Assembly (NCBI RefSeq): GCF_048771995.1
Contig: NC_133024.1
Location: forward strand, 28,226,001-28,290,000
Reading direction: 5' to 3'
Source of the DNA: Taeniopygia guttata
Lineage: Eukaryota; Chordata; Aves; Passeriformes; Estrildidae
Length of the DNA stretch: 64,000 bases
Part shown: piece by piece, positions 12,101 to 24,500 of the stretch
Position numbering within the stretch: position 1 is the first letter of the stretch
Layout: the number at the start of each line of letters is the position of its first letter
Notes under the pieces: model-generated
The model's database searches: none
The model's input: only the letters and a program-made list of their open reading frames with translations
Told to the model about the DNA's origin: nothing
Translations under genes and position numbers: made by a program

Positions 12101-15100
12101 AGGACAAAAACGGGCACAGCAGTGTGATGGGGTCAGGCTTCTGCCCTGGACAGGGAAGGGGTTGTCTTTTATGAGGTGGTTGTTTGACAGTCTCTTTGCT
12201 TCCTTAGAGTATTCAGCAGTATGTGCAGAGATCTTTGATGGAGAAGAAGTTGATTTATTATGCCGTGGAACATCTGGGAGAAACTTTTAATGACCCTGTA
12301 AGTAACAGTATCATCTTAATCTTCCTGCCATGGTTTCACCAATTGTTCATAATCACAGTTGTCAGAATTCACTTTAGTTGGCCACGATCCAGAAATGATC
12401 AGATGCTGATGAGGACCCCCAAGTCCTTATGAGGTGGATCTTTAAGGCCTTTCTGCTGCTCCAGGACTGAAGTTAGTATGAAATTGCTGCTGTAACCGTA
12501 TGCATTGGCTCAATTTGTCTGTCCTGAGAAGTGAGCCACAGTGGTTGGTCTGGTACTCACTGGAGAAGCAGTGCAAGGTTTGCTGTGTACTGAACCACCT
12601 TTTTTTTCCTTACAGGATCTTTGGACTCCAGATGAGCTGATTCCTGAAAACCTAAGGGAGAAACACAGGTAAGATTTGGCATATCAGCTAGGACTGCAAT
12701 ATAAGTAGGAGTGGTACAAGGAACAGTAATATGTAGAGAAATGGGCACAAAAGGAACGGGAAAGATGTGAAATGCTGCTACAGAGGGAGGTTGGGCATGG
12801 CTCTGTGTACTGACAGCCCTGGTCTCTGTTTTTGCCCTTGCCCCTGAGAGAGGATCAGGAGAAGCAAAAGCAGGAAACTCTGGATGTGGAAGAGAGGGAG
12901 AAGAGGGGTGAGTAAAAGAGCTTGAAGGAGGTCTTGGATGCAGTCAGCCTGACTTACTCAGGCTAAGTGCTGTCTTCCACCCTCAGGCATTGGAATGCTA
13001 GCATAGGTGCAGACTGACTTGAATGGCTCAGCAAGCCTTCTCACTGTTCTTTTCTTCCTCTTTGATGCATGTGTAATCTTGCAAAATCTTACTGCCTATA
13101 TCTCTGGCATGCGAACTCAGAGGGCATTGTGGCTGGAGAAGCTGAGAGCAGCCTGAATGTGTGTCAAGCCCGTGGACATGCAGATCCCTGTTCAGTGTGC
13201 CAGCAGTGTCTACACCAAATCTGGTTCAGCTCCACCAGCCCAACTTCAATCAACACTTTTCTGAAAGGGACATGAAGGGAGGGGCCGGGAAATGGAAACT
13301 GGAAGCAGGCAATGTAGCTTGGGCAAGTCTTTCCCTGAAAAGCAGAAGTCCAAGGGGTTTGTGGCCAAATGATACAGGCTGCAGTGCAGAGTCTCATGTT
13401 CTTGCTGGTCCCCTATTCTTATGTTCAGAGCCTCTTGAAGGGCTCAGTCGTGGAGTCGTTGCTTAAAATGACCCCAAGTGGTTCTCTGCTGTGGCACATG
13501 TGAGAGCAGAACCTTCTAAGGGCCTGAGTGCCTTGGCATTCCTTATCATCCAGAGGGGTTGGGAAAAAAGGCTGAAGATCAAAAAGCTAAATCATCAGCT
13601 AATATCCAGTGCTTCTCTTTGGGGTGAAAAAAGCAGAAAGATTCACCAGACATAATTCTTGAATAAGATGTTGATGAAAGATGATTGAAAGGAGGGTTGA
13701 TGGAGGTGTTTACCTGCTTCTTTTCTCCAGAGCCTCACTCCAGTAGGCTGGACCTGTTCCACTGCTGCAATCCACAGTGCACTCAACTTCTCCCAGCTCC
13801 CTGCTGCTCTCCCAGCAAGTCCCAAGTCTCTGCTGGCTCCTGAAGCACGTGCTGTAGGCCAGCTTCCCCAGCTGGTGCTCTGGTTCCCCTGAAGCATGTG
13901 AGGGGGTCTGCGAGGAGCGGGCACTTCTGGGGAACTATCCTGTCTTCTCAGAGAATGTATAGTGTCTCTCCACTTCCTTATCCAGGCTGGGGGCTGGTGT
14001 CTGAGGGATTCTTGTCCAAAGCCTGCTCATGCCTATCCGTGCTTGCTTCTCAATAGGTCCTTTGCCTTTTGAGGGTATTGCTGTCACAATGGATTCCCAG
14101 CAGATGAATGGAACCCAGAGGGTTGTGTTCGACAGAGTGCTGACGGAGTCTGAGTGCAAGGACCTTCTCCGACTGACACAGGTGAGCCAGGGTCCTGCAA
14201 GAACTCCTGTGTGTGTACTTTCCTCCTCAGCAGGCAGGGCAGTAGGGTTTCCATGGAGGAGAGGTGGCAGCCTAATGCATGTCATCTGTATCCTTCTATT
14301 CCAGGCAGCAGGGGAAGCAGGAGATGGATACCGGGCAAGACGGTCGCCTCACACCCCACATGAGAGATTTGAAGGGTTAACTGTTCTGAAGGCCGTGCAG
14401 GTAAAATGCATCTGTGAGTCTGCTGCCTTCTTAATTGTCCAGAAAGAGAGTTTGCCACCTGAGGGTTTTCTTCTGTGAATTGCACTCTGGGTGGTGTCAG
14501 GGGTGAGCTGTCTCCCTCACAACACTTGTGGTCTCCTCTGACCTCCTTCCTCCTCAGCACATTCAGGGATGTTGTACGTGGAAGGCTTGACAAGTGCTTT
14601 CTCTTCTGTGAGGCACAGTTTGGGGACTGCTTTTCCCTGTGAGGTAGCCCTACAGGCATGCTTAGTTTAGAGCTGGAGAATAAATTAAGGTAGAAGGAGC
14701 CTCTTGAGATCTCTGATCTGACCTCCAGCTTGCAGCATGTCTAATTCCAAAGCTAGATGAAATCCCTTGATTCTTTGAGTAGGCAAGTTCTAAACATTTC
14801 CAAGAGTGGGGATTCTCCAGCCTCTCTGGGCACCTTTTCTCGTGCTGTACCAGTCTTGTGAGGGTGAAATTTTTCTTCATATCTAGCCAAAATTTCCCTT
14901 GCGGCAGCTTTGGTCTGCTGCTTCTTTTCAGTGTGTCTCTCTGAGGAGACACTGTCTCCATCTCCTCTGTAATCCCCTTTTAGGTGACAGGGGGCTGTAC
15001 TTAGATGTTCCTTTGGCCTTCTCTTCTTTAGACTGAAGAAAGCCAAATCTTTCAGCCTGTTTTTCTAAGTCGTGTGTTCCAACATTCCTGCCATCTTGGG

Positions 15101-18100
15101 ACTCTTCATTCAAGGCTCACTTCAGTCTTTTAGTATCTCTCGTGTAGTGGGACATCCAAAATTATGCAGCTTTACAGATGTGGCTTCATGGGCCAAGGAG
15201 AAGGAAATAATTACTGTGCTGTACAGTTGTACTCCTGAGTTATAATTGAATGAGAAAATGTGTTCCTTTCTTGCCTGAGTGACCACATGACTTTACAAAG
15301 GTCTCTTCTTCTGTGATGTGTACGTGTATCATTTCATAGAGTGTCTTTGTAAGTATTGTAACAGACTTGTTTTTCACTTGTAGCTGGCCCAAAATGGGGA
15401 CGTGGAATGGAGGGACGCCAAATTGCTTCTGCAGGCTAGTGAGAAATCTCGGAAAATCATAGAGTCCTATTTTACTCCTGGAAAGAAACTTCATTTTTCA
15501 TTCACACACCTTGTGTGTCGCAGAGCTGTAGATGGTAAAGAACCTTTCATCCTGTTAGTGCCTTTCTCCCAGAGAGTCTCCTCACTCCCAGCCATGTGCT
15601 CTCAGGAGCACATTCTCACTGTATCCCTTTCCCTCTGCTTTATTCTTTCTTGAAACTGAAAATGCCTATATTCCTTTTTGTATATTTTCAGGGGAGCAGG
15701 AAGGTCGCATGGATCTTAGTCATCCTGTCCACGCTGACAATTGTCTCTTGGATCCTGAGGGGCAAGAGTGCTGGAAAGAGCCTCCTGCCTATGTGTACAG
15801 GGACTACAGGTAAGAGCACCTGCATTAGATCATGTGAAGATATCCCTGCCCCATCAGAGGATGAGCTTAGCTTATAGAAACCAGGTGATGGTTGGCTCAG
15901 AGCCATCCAGAACTGTATCATCAGGCCAAAGGCTGCATCAGCAGCTTCAGAACAAGGTGTGAAATGCTTTCCCTGGGCTGGGAAGACCTGCCCTTTTTCC
16001 TTCCTTGCTTCACACAGCCAGCTTTAACAGAGAGCAGAATGAGGCTAGGAGGCTGCACAGATTAGAACCATGATATCAAACTGCTATCTTGTGGGTCTAC
16101 CACAGTACTACAGTCAGCTGCCAGCCCTTTTGATAGGCTGTTTCTTGTAGTCAAGTTCCATCTTTTACAGAATTCTGTGAATTATAGGAAAGGGATATTC
16201 GAGCTCCTTGGATTCCTTTTGTTTGAGCAGTCAGTGTACTTCAGTGACTGTTCTCTCAAGATTCACTGCAAATACTTTGTCTTGGGTTTTTCCATTCCAC
16301 GTGAGAGTTTATGTTTTTTCCAGTCTGTGGCAGGTTTTGTTACTGCTCTGTGAAAGAACCTGAAATATAGTTTAATGGTGATGCCAGTTGTTGCACACTG
16401 CAGCCAGATGAGGTCAGTTCACTACAGCTGATTCCTCCCACTTGCCATCTCATCCCTGAGCATCCAGAAATTTTACTTGTCTTTTCTTTGTATGGTAGCT
16501 ATATCTAGAGCAGAAATCTCTAAGAAGCTATGATAAAGATATGGGACTTAGAGGGAATTCTATTATAATTGTGTTGTTTCCCTTTGGATAGCAGTGTTTA
16601 CTTGGTATAACCAAATTGTAAAGTTAGCAGGCTTTGTTGTGTAACCAGTTAGATGTCCCTCCTGGGAGAAAGCTGTCCTGTCCCTTCACTGCTCCCTGAG
16701 TTCTCTGACTTCCATATGAATGGATGGTAAAATACCTACCCAGGATCTATGCCACTGAGCTATTTTTGGGAGTATCCCTGTCCCCTTGCATTCAAGTTGT
16801 GACTGCCCAACCAGCTTAAGGGCTGCACTCTTACAGTGTCCTTTTGAATGAAGTCCCTGTGTTCCAAACTTCCTGGATCTTTCCTGTGAATCTGTGCTAT
16901 GGGCATTAATGATAATTGATAATTGATAATTGAGCAGGATTGGGCCCAGGGGCCCATGAGTTCCAGTAATGCTGCTCTGGGTGCACAGTGCTCCTTTGGG
17001 TGCCAGCGGTGCACTGGTCCCTGTGTGCTTTCATGCTCATCTTCACCCTCTCTTTTCATTAGAAATTTCCCCCATTGCACCATTCTGAGCCCTTTTACCA
17101 GAGTCCAAACTGCTGAGATTGAGCATGTAGTGTTTCCTTGGAAAATGCACTATTTTTTCAATCATTATGTGGGTAGCCCAATCTGCTTTTAGTACCCCCG
17201 TGTTACATTTTAAGACCATTTTCCATTTGCTTCTTGTCCTCCAATTACCCTTCTCAGAAATTGAGTCTAAAGCCCTGCAGACTATTGAGGTCAGGATAAC
17301 ACAGTTTATGCTTCAACCATTATCCCTACCTTCCTGTCCCTTTGGACATGTGAGAACTGTCCTTGCTTTTCTCCACTCATGTCAGCACTCTGGCTTCACA
17401 GCCTCGTTAAAACCCTGTGGCAGAAGAGCTACAACTTCCTGGGTTCCAGGACTGGTAATCCTCTCACTGCCCTCATGTCCTTAACATTGCTTCAACAACC
17501 ACAGTGTTCATTAATTATGAGCCTCTGTTGTTCCTCTGATGTTTTCTATCAGCTTAATTGAATACCAAGAAGAACCCGGGCAGTCTGTGGTCCATGCTTT
17601 CACCTACTTGATTGTGCTGTACAGTGGCTTCATTACTTCTCTTCTTCTATGACTTTAGTAAAGTTTCTTGGTTTAATTTTCTTTTCTACATGCACCAGGC
17701 CCCTTTTCGATCATTCCAATTCTAATGTTGCCCTGAAATTACTTGGCTGTTAAGACATGGCTTTCTTTGCTGATCAGTCTCCTCTTCCAGGAATTGAGTT
17801 ATTCCCAACCTTGAAACATAAACAGCAGGTTAGAAACAAGGTCTGTCAAGCCCAGGGCATTGTTACAACAGTGCCACAGATGCATGCTGCAGGGGATTAA
17901 GAACAAACCAAAATAAAACGGGACAAGTGTGTAGAGCTAATTCCCTGGCATTCTCTCCCAGCCTCCTGTAGCTTGCAGCTCAGGGACTCCCCTGAGCTAG
18001 GCACTGCTGTACTTAACACCCTCAGATGGATTCTCCTGCTAACTGGTCTGCTTGCTTTTGAACCTGTGACAAGGAGTGTGGGGAAGCACCTGGGAGGAAT

Positions 18101-19244
18101 AAGCTTCACTGTACATATGTACTCTTTCTTTTTGTCCACAGTGGCATTCTCTACCTCAATGATGACTTCAAAGGTGGAGGCCTTTTCTTCACTGAAATGG
18201 ACACTGTGACTGTCACAGTAAGTCTGCGACTGGCCAAAAGAGGGAGTGGACTGAGGGCGAGACTTAGTCCTGGCAGGAGCAAATTGTTTGGTTATTAGAT
18301 CCCACCACTCCAAAAACAATCCAGTGCTGGTGCAGTGGCAGATTCAAATAGGGGCAGCTAAAGGGAAATTGAGGCAAATCTCAGAGGAGAGTTTGACTCT
18401 TTCGTAGCTGAGATTTCTCAGGCTCTTTCAGTCTGTGGTGTCTGTGACCTTTGTTGTCCCATTGATTCTCCCTGTCCCTCTCCAAGGCCTGCCTTGCTCC
18501 TAGACTGTAGCTGTAGATTCCTAGCAGCTCTCTGCTCTTCCACGTTCCCAGAGGCAGTGTCACCTCTTTGGAAGGACTGTGTACTCCAGAACAGGGGTCT
18601 GCTGGCTTCACAGTCTCTTGTCTCTCCTGGCAGGCCGAGGTGCATCCCAAGTGCGGGAGGCTGGTGGCCTTCAGCTCTGGCAAGGAGAACCCTCATGGCG
18701 TGTGGGCCGTGAGCCGCGGCCGGCGCTGCGCCATTGCCCTCTGGTACACGCACTCCCAGGAGCACGCTGAGCAGGTGAAGGGCCGTGCTGAGGGACAAAT
18801 ACAAGTAGCTGCAGTGAGATCACATCCCACTGAGGAGCAGCTTTTGGGCTTTCCCTTGGGGCAGGGCATAGTGCAGCAGCTGGGGGTTTCCCGTGGACAG
18901 GGTGTCTGGTGGAGGGGCCCGCCTGGGATGGGTCCTGCAAGGGGGATTGGGCTCTGGAGCGGTCGGGTGGATGTGTTTTGTCGAGACCCCAGCAGGGAGG
19001 ATTCACGTAATTTCTGTCTCCATGGCTGCAGGAACGGGTGAAGGCAGAGGAGCTGATGGAGCAGAGGGCTGTGGAGCAGGACCAGCCTGATGGAGATAAA
19101 CATCAGGGAACTGATCGCAGCAGCAGATCCTCCTCAGAGCCTCGTGCTCCCAGGCGTGCAGGCAAGCCTGCAAATCAGGGACAGAAGCCTGGCTTGGACA
19201 GGAAGCAGCACCCCAAGGTGCTACGGGCCAGAGATGAGTTCTGA
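8657..19244 (+). CDS. P3H3: P3H3 (LEPREL2), collagen prolyl 3-hydroxylase 3
   Basis: Fifteen coding exons: 8657-9067, 9644-9796, 10489-10675, 10803-10934, 11801-11934, 12208-12297, 12616-12668, 12849-12907, 14057-14181, 14305-14400, 15384-15534, 15692-15809, 18142-18217, 18634-18774 and 19032-19244; total 712 aa (human 736). This leprecan-family ER protein is associated with collagen modification and requires Fe2+ and 2-oxoglutarate. Residues 1-17 are a hydrophobic signal peptide. The N-terminal half has the leprecan TPR-like region with four CxxxC motifs (C65/69, C96/100, C224/228, C259/263). The C-terminal dioxygenase domain shows RRSPHTPHERFEGLTVL, the metal ligands H544, D546 (HPVHADNC) and H616 (NPHGVWAV), and R626 for 2-oxoglutarate. 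The protein ends RDEF, a KDEL-like ER-retrieval tail; human P3H3 ends REEL. The splice between 12668 and 12849 lies in a divergent acidic linker and is the least certain. Confidence 0.95.
9295..9558 (+). mobile_element. CR1 LINE 3' fragment in P3H3 intron 1
   Basis: This is the 3' end of a chicken-repeat-1 non-LTR retrotransposon in plus orientation. The hallmarks are the 'gcactggaacacattg' block, the 'ggttggagcagatgacc' block, 'tctcttccaa', and a terminal attctgtgattctg, the short direct repeat in which CR1 elements end. It is truncated at its 5' end, as most CR1 copies are. Confidence 0.85.
9911..10290 (-). mobile_element. CR1 LINE 3' fragment in P3H3 intron 2
   Basis: The minus-strand copy starts with a decayed cagaatcat terminus and continues with 'ctgccataggcaggga', 'tccactagatcaggttgctc' and 'aaagccccatcca', the reverse complement of the CR1 3' consensus. 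It runs on to 'ccttctcttcaaggtgagg', equivalent to the 'cttctcttctccaggctgaac' segment. Divergence is considerable, so it is old. Confidence 0.85.
14700..15225 (-). mobile_element. Old CR1 LINE fragment in P3H3 intron 10
   Basis: The minus-strand order of CR1 landmarks is kept: 'gcctctctgggcacc', 'gtgagggtgaaattttt', 'ccttctcttctttagactgaag', 'tcagcctg', 'gtgttccaacattcctgcc' and 'cccaaaattatgcag'. The sequence is strongly diverged, so the limits are approximate. It is 5'-truncated and noncoding. Confidence 0.65.
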
Positions 19245-19693
19245 GGGCATGGGGCCCTGTGGACTGTCACACACCACGCCTGGCAGGTCACGGGAGGACC
19301 GGGACCACGGAGGCCTGGGGCAGTGTATTAGTGTGGTAGAGCTGTAGTGATGGGGAGGGGTGCAGCTTTCTTCTCTGTGGTGTCCCAGCAGCTGAAAAAT
19401 GGGAGAAGGACACAGTGTGGAAGTCAGTGACACCAGGAACTTTCTTCACTGCCTCACCCTGTTTGCCTCACTGAGAAGTAAGAAGACAAAGTCTTCTCAC
19501 CCCACTCCTCTCACTTCTTGGCCATCCAGGGCTAAATGTGAGAGAGGGAGGAGGAGCCTGGAGTCTTTCGGTGAGGGCTGTCTCACATTCAGGAGCTCAA
19601 AACTAAAGCGCTTCAATTTCCTAAGCACCTGCAAACTCCAGAACTTTGCAAAGTGACCTGCGACAGGAAAGGTGAGGGACTGTGAATAGATGG

Positions 19694-19699
19694 AATAAA
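19694..19699 (+). terminator. P3H3: P3H3 poly(A) signal (AATAAA)
   Basis: Canonical AATAAA lies 450 bases after the P3H3 stop codon, the first such hexamer downstream. It implies a 3' UTR of roughly 470 bases. Confidence 0.7.
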
Positions 19700-20087
19700 A
19701 ACCAAATGCTGGACACAGATATTGATGGGAGCTTGAGTCTGTATACCAGGGTGACGTGCACACTTGTTTCTGATTGAAATTTAATTAACAAATGATGGGA
19801 GGGGATTGAGCCCTCAGTGAAAGATAACAGTATTTACCCAGATGTCAGCTACTTCCAATAAGGGAGAGCAAGAGAGAAAGTCAGCTGTGACGTGGCTAAC
19901 ATGGAAAGGGTCAGGAGTGCCTTTAAGAAAGAGCACTGTACACTCACATTTCCCTGTAGCAAGACTTTTTTTTTTTTTTTTCATTTTTTCCCCTCTCCAT
20001 GCACTAAATTGTCCCTGAAAGCAGAAAAGAGATTTTGTTTATCATTTTCCACCCTGATAGAAAGACAATCTGCTGTCACTGCCCAGG

Positions 20088-20766
20088 GGATTAGTGTCCC
20101 GAGATGGGATTATATTGTAGCCAAATAGGAATTGAATGGGGTGGATATGGAGTATCTAAAAGAGCAGTGACCCTTTTCCTGGGAAGCATTAGAGCAAGAG
20201 ATCAATCTGTGGTCATGACATACTCAAGCCTTGATGAGTTTTGCATGGAGACCCCAAGTGCAGTTCAAGTGGAAGAAATCTTTAGAGCCAGAGCCAGTGG
20301 TGTAAGAGGTGGGTGAGTGATCCCCTTTGTCGCTGTTGGCACAGGGCCCCTGCTCCATGGAAAGGGAAGTCCTTCCTCAGTTTGAATCCTGATGCTTCTT
20401 AACATGCAGGCTTGGGAAACTTGTGTTGGCAACCCCTTTTACTCTCCATCTCCTTCTCCAGGATCACAGGAAAATGATGCGTGCATTTCAAATTCCCTCT
20501 CCCTGGCAAAGGAGCCTGTCACATCCCAGCACCCACATGTCCATCCCAATGATTTGTGGGGAGTGCTGGGTGGTTCCTGGTTGACGAAGACACGTTGGGG
20601 GCTGAGGGGCCAGTGTCCACATCTCTGGCTTGCTTTGCCCAAAGGTGGCCTGGGTGATTAGACTGATGGCCTCCTGACGTCAGATGAGATCCGTTAAAAG
20701 GTATTTATCTCAGGCTTGGGCCAAAGCCGCGGGAGAGATTAAAAGAGATTGAGGCCAAGATAATCC
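20088..20766. promoter_or_regulatory. Cluster of OTX/CRX-like TAATCC motifs
   Basis: The core bound by the photoreceptor homeodomain factors CRX and OTX2 (TAATCC, or GGATTA on the other strand) occurs at 20088-20093, 20107-20112 and 20761-20766. Its position upstream of the cone transducin gene GNB3 suggests a cis-regulatory role. The core is only six bases, so chance occurrence is possible and the call is an inference. Confidence 0.3.
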
Positions 20767-21042
20767 CCTCGCAGCATCCCACTAAAGTGGCTGCCAAAAG
20801 GCATGCCACCAAATCTTTTGCCACCCCTGGCCCCTGTGCCCAGTTCTGTTTTCCCCATCCAGAGGTCTGTTCACAGCCGAGAGAGGGTGTGATGGCCCTG
20901 CCATTGGTTTTCCATTTGCAGGCCCTCTCTGGTGGCATCATCCCTCTTTCTGCCCTGCCCAGGACACAAGTGGCATGCTGTCCCTGGGAAAACAGGAATT
21001 CCTGTGACTCTGAGGTACAGCAAGCCCTGCCCTGGTGGCTGA

Positions 21043-21125
21043 TAATCCTAGGTTGTTCTGGCTAATCTTCACTTTATTAGTTTGTTGCTGATATAAACAG
21101 AGAGAGTCAAATCCGCCTGGGATTG
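21043..21125 (+). promoter_or_regulatory. GNB3: Candidate GNB3 core promoter (TAATCC, TATAAA)
   Basis: A TAATCC motif at 21043-21048 and TAATCT at 21063-21068 are followed by TATAAA at 21092-21097, which would place transcription start near 21120. Photoreceptor genes often combine a CRX site with a TATA-type core. There is no CpG island near GNB3, as expected for a tissue-restricted gene. The assignment to GNB3 rests on position and orientation only. Confidence 0.35.
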
Positions 21126-21501
21126 TTTCTTTCCCTTCAGGAGCAGTGTGCTACTCTCTCTTTTCACCCCTCCCCATCCACCTGCTTTGCATTACGTCCC
21201 AATCCGATTTCCCCAAGTCTCTGGTGTCTGATTTAATTTGCCTGACGCTGCTCCTGGAATCAGCCCTCCCCCAACCCCTCCCGTCCACAGCCTTCCAGCT
21301 CCCCATGGGGAGATCAGTCCTGGGAGAGGCTGAGGAGCAGAGAGGGAGCAAGGGACTGGCTGGCCGGACGAACGGGACTGGCTGGAGACTGCAGAGGTAC
21401 AGGGGACTTCTGGGCAGTGAGGAGCCATTCTCAGCAAGGGAGGCAGGCTGTGAGGGTCCCATCCAGGAGGGACTGCAACCCACCTTGCTCTACAGATCCC
21501 G
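21120..21501 (+). other. GNB3: Candidate noncoding first exon of GNB3
   Basis: The sequence between the TATA-like element and a strong donor (cccg|gtaagt) at 21502 could be an untranslated first exon spliced to the acceptor ending at 26071. GNB3 in other vertebrates has an upstream untranslated exon. No transcript evidence is available here. Confidence 0.3.
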
Positions 21502-24500
21502 GTAAGTTTGCCGCCTTGCGATGCCTGAGGTCACCTTGGTGAACCTGGCATTTGGAACCCTGAGTTTCTTGGAGTGATTCTGTGGGGAGACTTTGAGCAA
21601 GGGCTCATCCCATCAGAGGATGAGGGAGGGTAATATCATGGAAAGGAGCAGAGGTTAGCACTAAAGTGTCCTTACAGTGATGAGGGAGCTTTGCACTGGG
21701 ATGCACTGCTTGTTCTCCACTTGGCAGGTAAAGCTCACCAGTTTCCAGGCTGGAGTGGGAGAGTAACACCTCCTCTGATCGACCTGGCACTCACTGCCTG
21801 TACAGAGCCCTGCATTCCAGTGCGCCCTATGCACACCTCTTTGCAGCTGGCTGCTGTTCTGGGTGCAAAAGGAGCCCTCAGAAAGCAAGGAGCAGAGCAG
21901 GGTAATTTTACCCTGACCTTTGACCTCCATCACAGGAGAGAGGGATCATCTCTATCCGGCTCTGCAAGGAGCCCAGGGTCACCAGGGCGAGCCTGTGAAG
22001 CTGGTCAGGGATTACACAGAGATGCTGCCTGTTCCCACTGAGTCCTTCTTCTTGCACCTTTCCCTTTTCCATTCACAGCCCTCTCCCAACATTTCGCAGA
22101 GCAACCACTCCTCCTGCAGCGTGGGGGAAGCTACCCAGGAGCAGATAATAAGAGGGTTCACCTTGCCTCTTTTTCCCACCTATTATTTGCACCCTTATCC
22201 CCACCAGGGAGTGATGCAGGTGACTTGGAGGGACAGCCCCCAGGGAGCAAGCTGGGCCACCTCCATGGCATCGTGCAAGGATATGGCCACTGCTCTGGAA
22301 AGTCAGGGTGTGGCAGCAAAAGGCAGAAGACAGATGATTCCAGATCCCCCTCCGTCTTGCACCGCAGCAGAGGCATTTGATCTGCTATGAGCAGACACCA
22401 AAGGACTCAGGATGGGTTTGACTGCCCACAGAGAGGAATGCTGCAGCAAGAAGTTTGTTAGAAAGGCAGGAGGGGAAAGAACTGTCATGTTGGAGAGCAG
22501 AAGAAGTGATTTCCAAAGCCAAGAGCTATGAACTGGATGAGCACAGCTAAGGCAGAGCTCAGAACAGGGCTGGCATGAACCGACCAAGCCCAGGCTCTGT
22601 TTGAGTATGCCCTACTTGCTCCGGGTAGTGCTTGCAGGAGGCAAAACTCTGGAACAGGTGCCAAGGTCCTCCTGTCAGCAGCTGTGCTGAGAGTGGTGAA
22701 TTGTTTCTTTCAAAGGTACCTAAGGACTTGGTTTCCTCTTCTGCTCAGCATTCACCTGAAAGAGCCCTTACTTCCAGAAAGAACCAAATGTGCACCGTTT
22801 AGAAGCCTTTCCCATTAAAATTAGCCTGGGCAACCACCATGAGCAACTGTGAGCTGATCCTTAGATGCACTAGAAATGTGTAGTCCTAAGGTCCTGCTGG
22901 TGAAGGCAGGGACATGCCTTGGCCAAACTCCATTTCTCTTTCCTCTGTTCTTCCCCCATTTTGTTCCTCCCATTTCCTGCCCTAAATTTACATGACCATA
23001 ACAAGCTGCTCTTTTGCACACCTGCCCTGGTCCTCCTTGGAGGCAGCTGCACTACGCTGGAGATAGCTCATTCTCCACAAATTGCACCGGGACGTGATGG
23101 ATGGAGGCGACAGGCAAAAGATGAAGCTATTATTATCACTCATCCGTGGCTCCTTGTCCTTCTGAGGCTGAGAACAATTCCCAACTTCATTTAGAGTGTT
23201 CTCTCAGAGGGATTTAAGGGTTCGGACACAGTCCTGAGCTGCACCTTCTCTATATTTAGCCCTTTTTATCCGTCCTCGACATCCTGCCCCTGCTGTTTGA
23301 TCTGCCTAGGGCTCTGAAAGCCCCTCCTCTGGTCGTGCAGCTTTACAGAGCAGTGAACTGGCATTCCTTTGCTAGAGCCAGAGTTGAGAAACAACCAGAG
23401 AAGGGAAGGGAGTAGTGAAAAAGCAGGAGCAGTGAAAGGAAGACTGGGATCCGAGGGGTAACAAGAAGGACATGTACAGCCAGCTTCTCTGGGAGCAGAA
23501 ATTGAAAGGGAGGGAGAGCAAGGTTCCCATCTCTGTGCAGGTATGGGTGGGCAAAACCAGAAGTCTACAAAGAAAAATTAGGGCAGGTGGATGGACAGCA
23601 ATCTCAGAGAGCCAAAGGTGTATGAAAAAACAGCCTGAAGAACTTGGGAACCAAGCAAAGGAGGCTGGAAGGAGAGAGTAAGAGGCAGGAGGTTACCTAG
23701 CAGGAAAAGGCAATCCAATGCTTAGGATTGATGGATCACTTCTGAGGAACGCTGGAAAAGGGCAAAGTGTGGGCCACAATGGTAGGGCTGGCTGCACAGG
23801 GTGGCTGGAAGTTCAGGTATGCCACTTGGTGTGCTGTAGGCTGTGACCAGAGCTGGATGGAGCCTGGCAGCCTCACTGTACACTGAAACTGAGGGGCAAA
23901 CATCGCAGGAGAAGGAGGATGTGCAGCCTCTGACTAAAAGCAGCAAGGCATTCCCCAGCATCTCCCCGCTCTGTCAGTCAGCTGAGAGGTGGAGTGGAAT
24001 GCCAGCCCTTTCCCAAAGGAGGGGAAGTGGATGAAGGTGGGCTTTCATGGCTGGGGTCACTCAATGAGGTACAACTGTGCATCCTTGCTGGGAGAAGCCC
24101 CCTCATCACTGCTCTGTTGGAATAACAGAAGAAAAACTCTGTGGAATGGGCCCAGCTCAGGTGCTGGTCTGTTCCTGTCCTTCAGTGTAGCTGCAGGGGG
24201 CTGAGGCTGGCATTTCCAGGCGTGGCTCTGGCACCTTCCTCTGGGCCCTGGCAGTTTCTCCTGCTCCCTCACCATTTGCTGGGGCTGGCAGCCCCATCCA
24301 GTGCATTGACAGCAAGCAGGGAGGAGTCAGCAGCGCTGTGGCTCTATCCAGCCCTGCAGGCAGCAGGCACAAGTTTCTCTCTGCAGAGTATATCCTGAAA
24401 TAGCTTCCTGCTGGGATAGCCTCCCAGAAGCTAGAGGAAACCTGTATCTCGTTCTCTTTCACTCAAAGCCATGCCTCAGGAATCATTGAACAAGTAAAAA

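Noticed and set aside
16910-16940. Three gataatt units in P3H3 intron 12
   Set aside because: Too short to call a repeat array, and no functional reading is supported.
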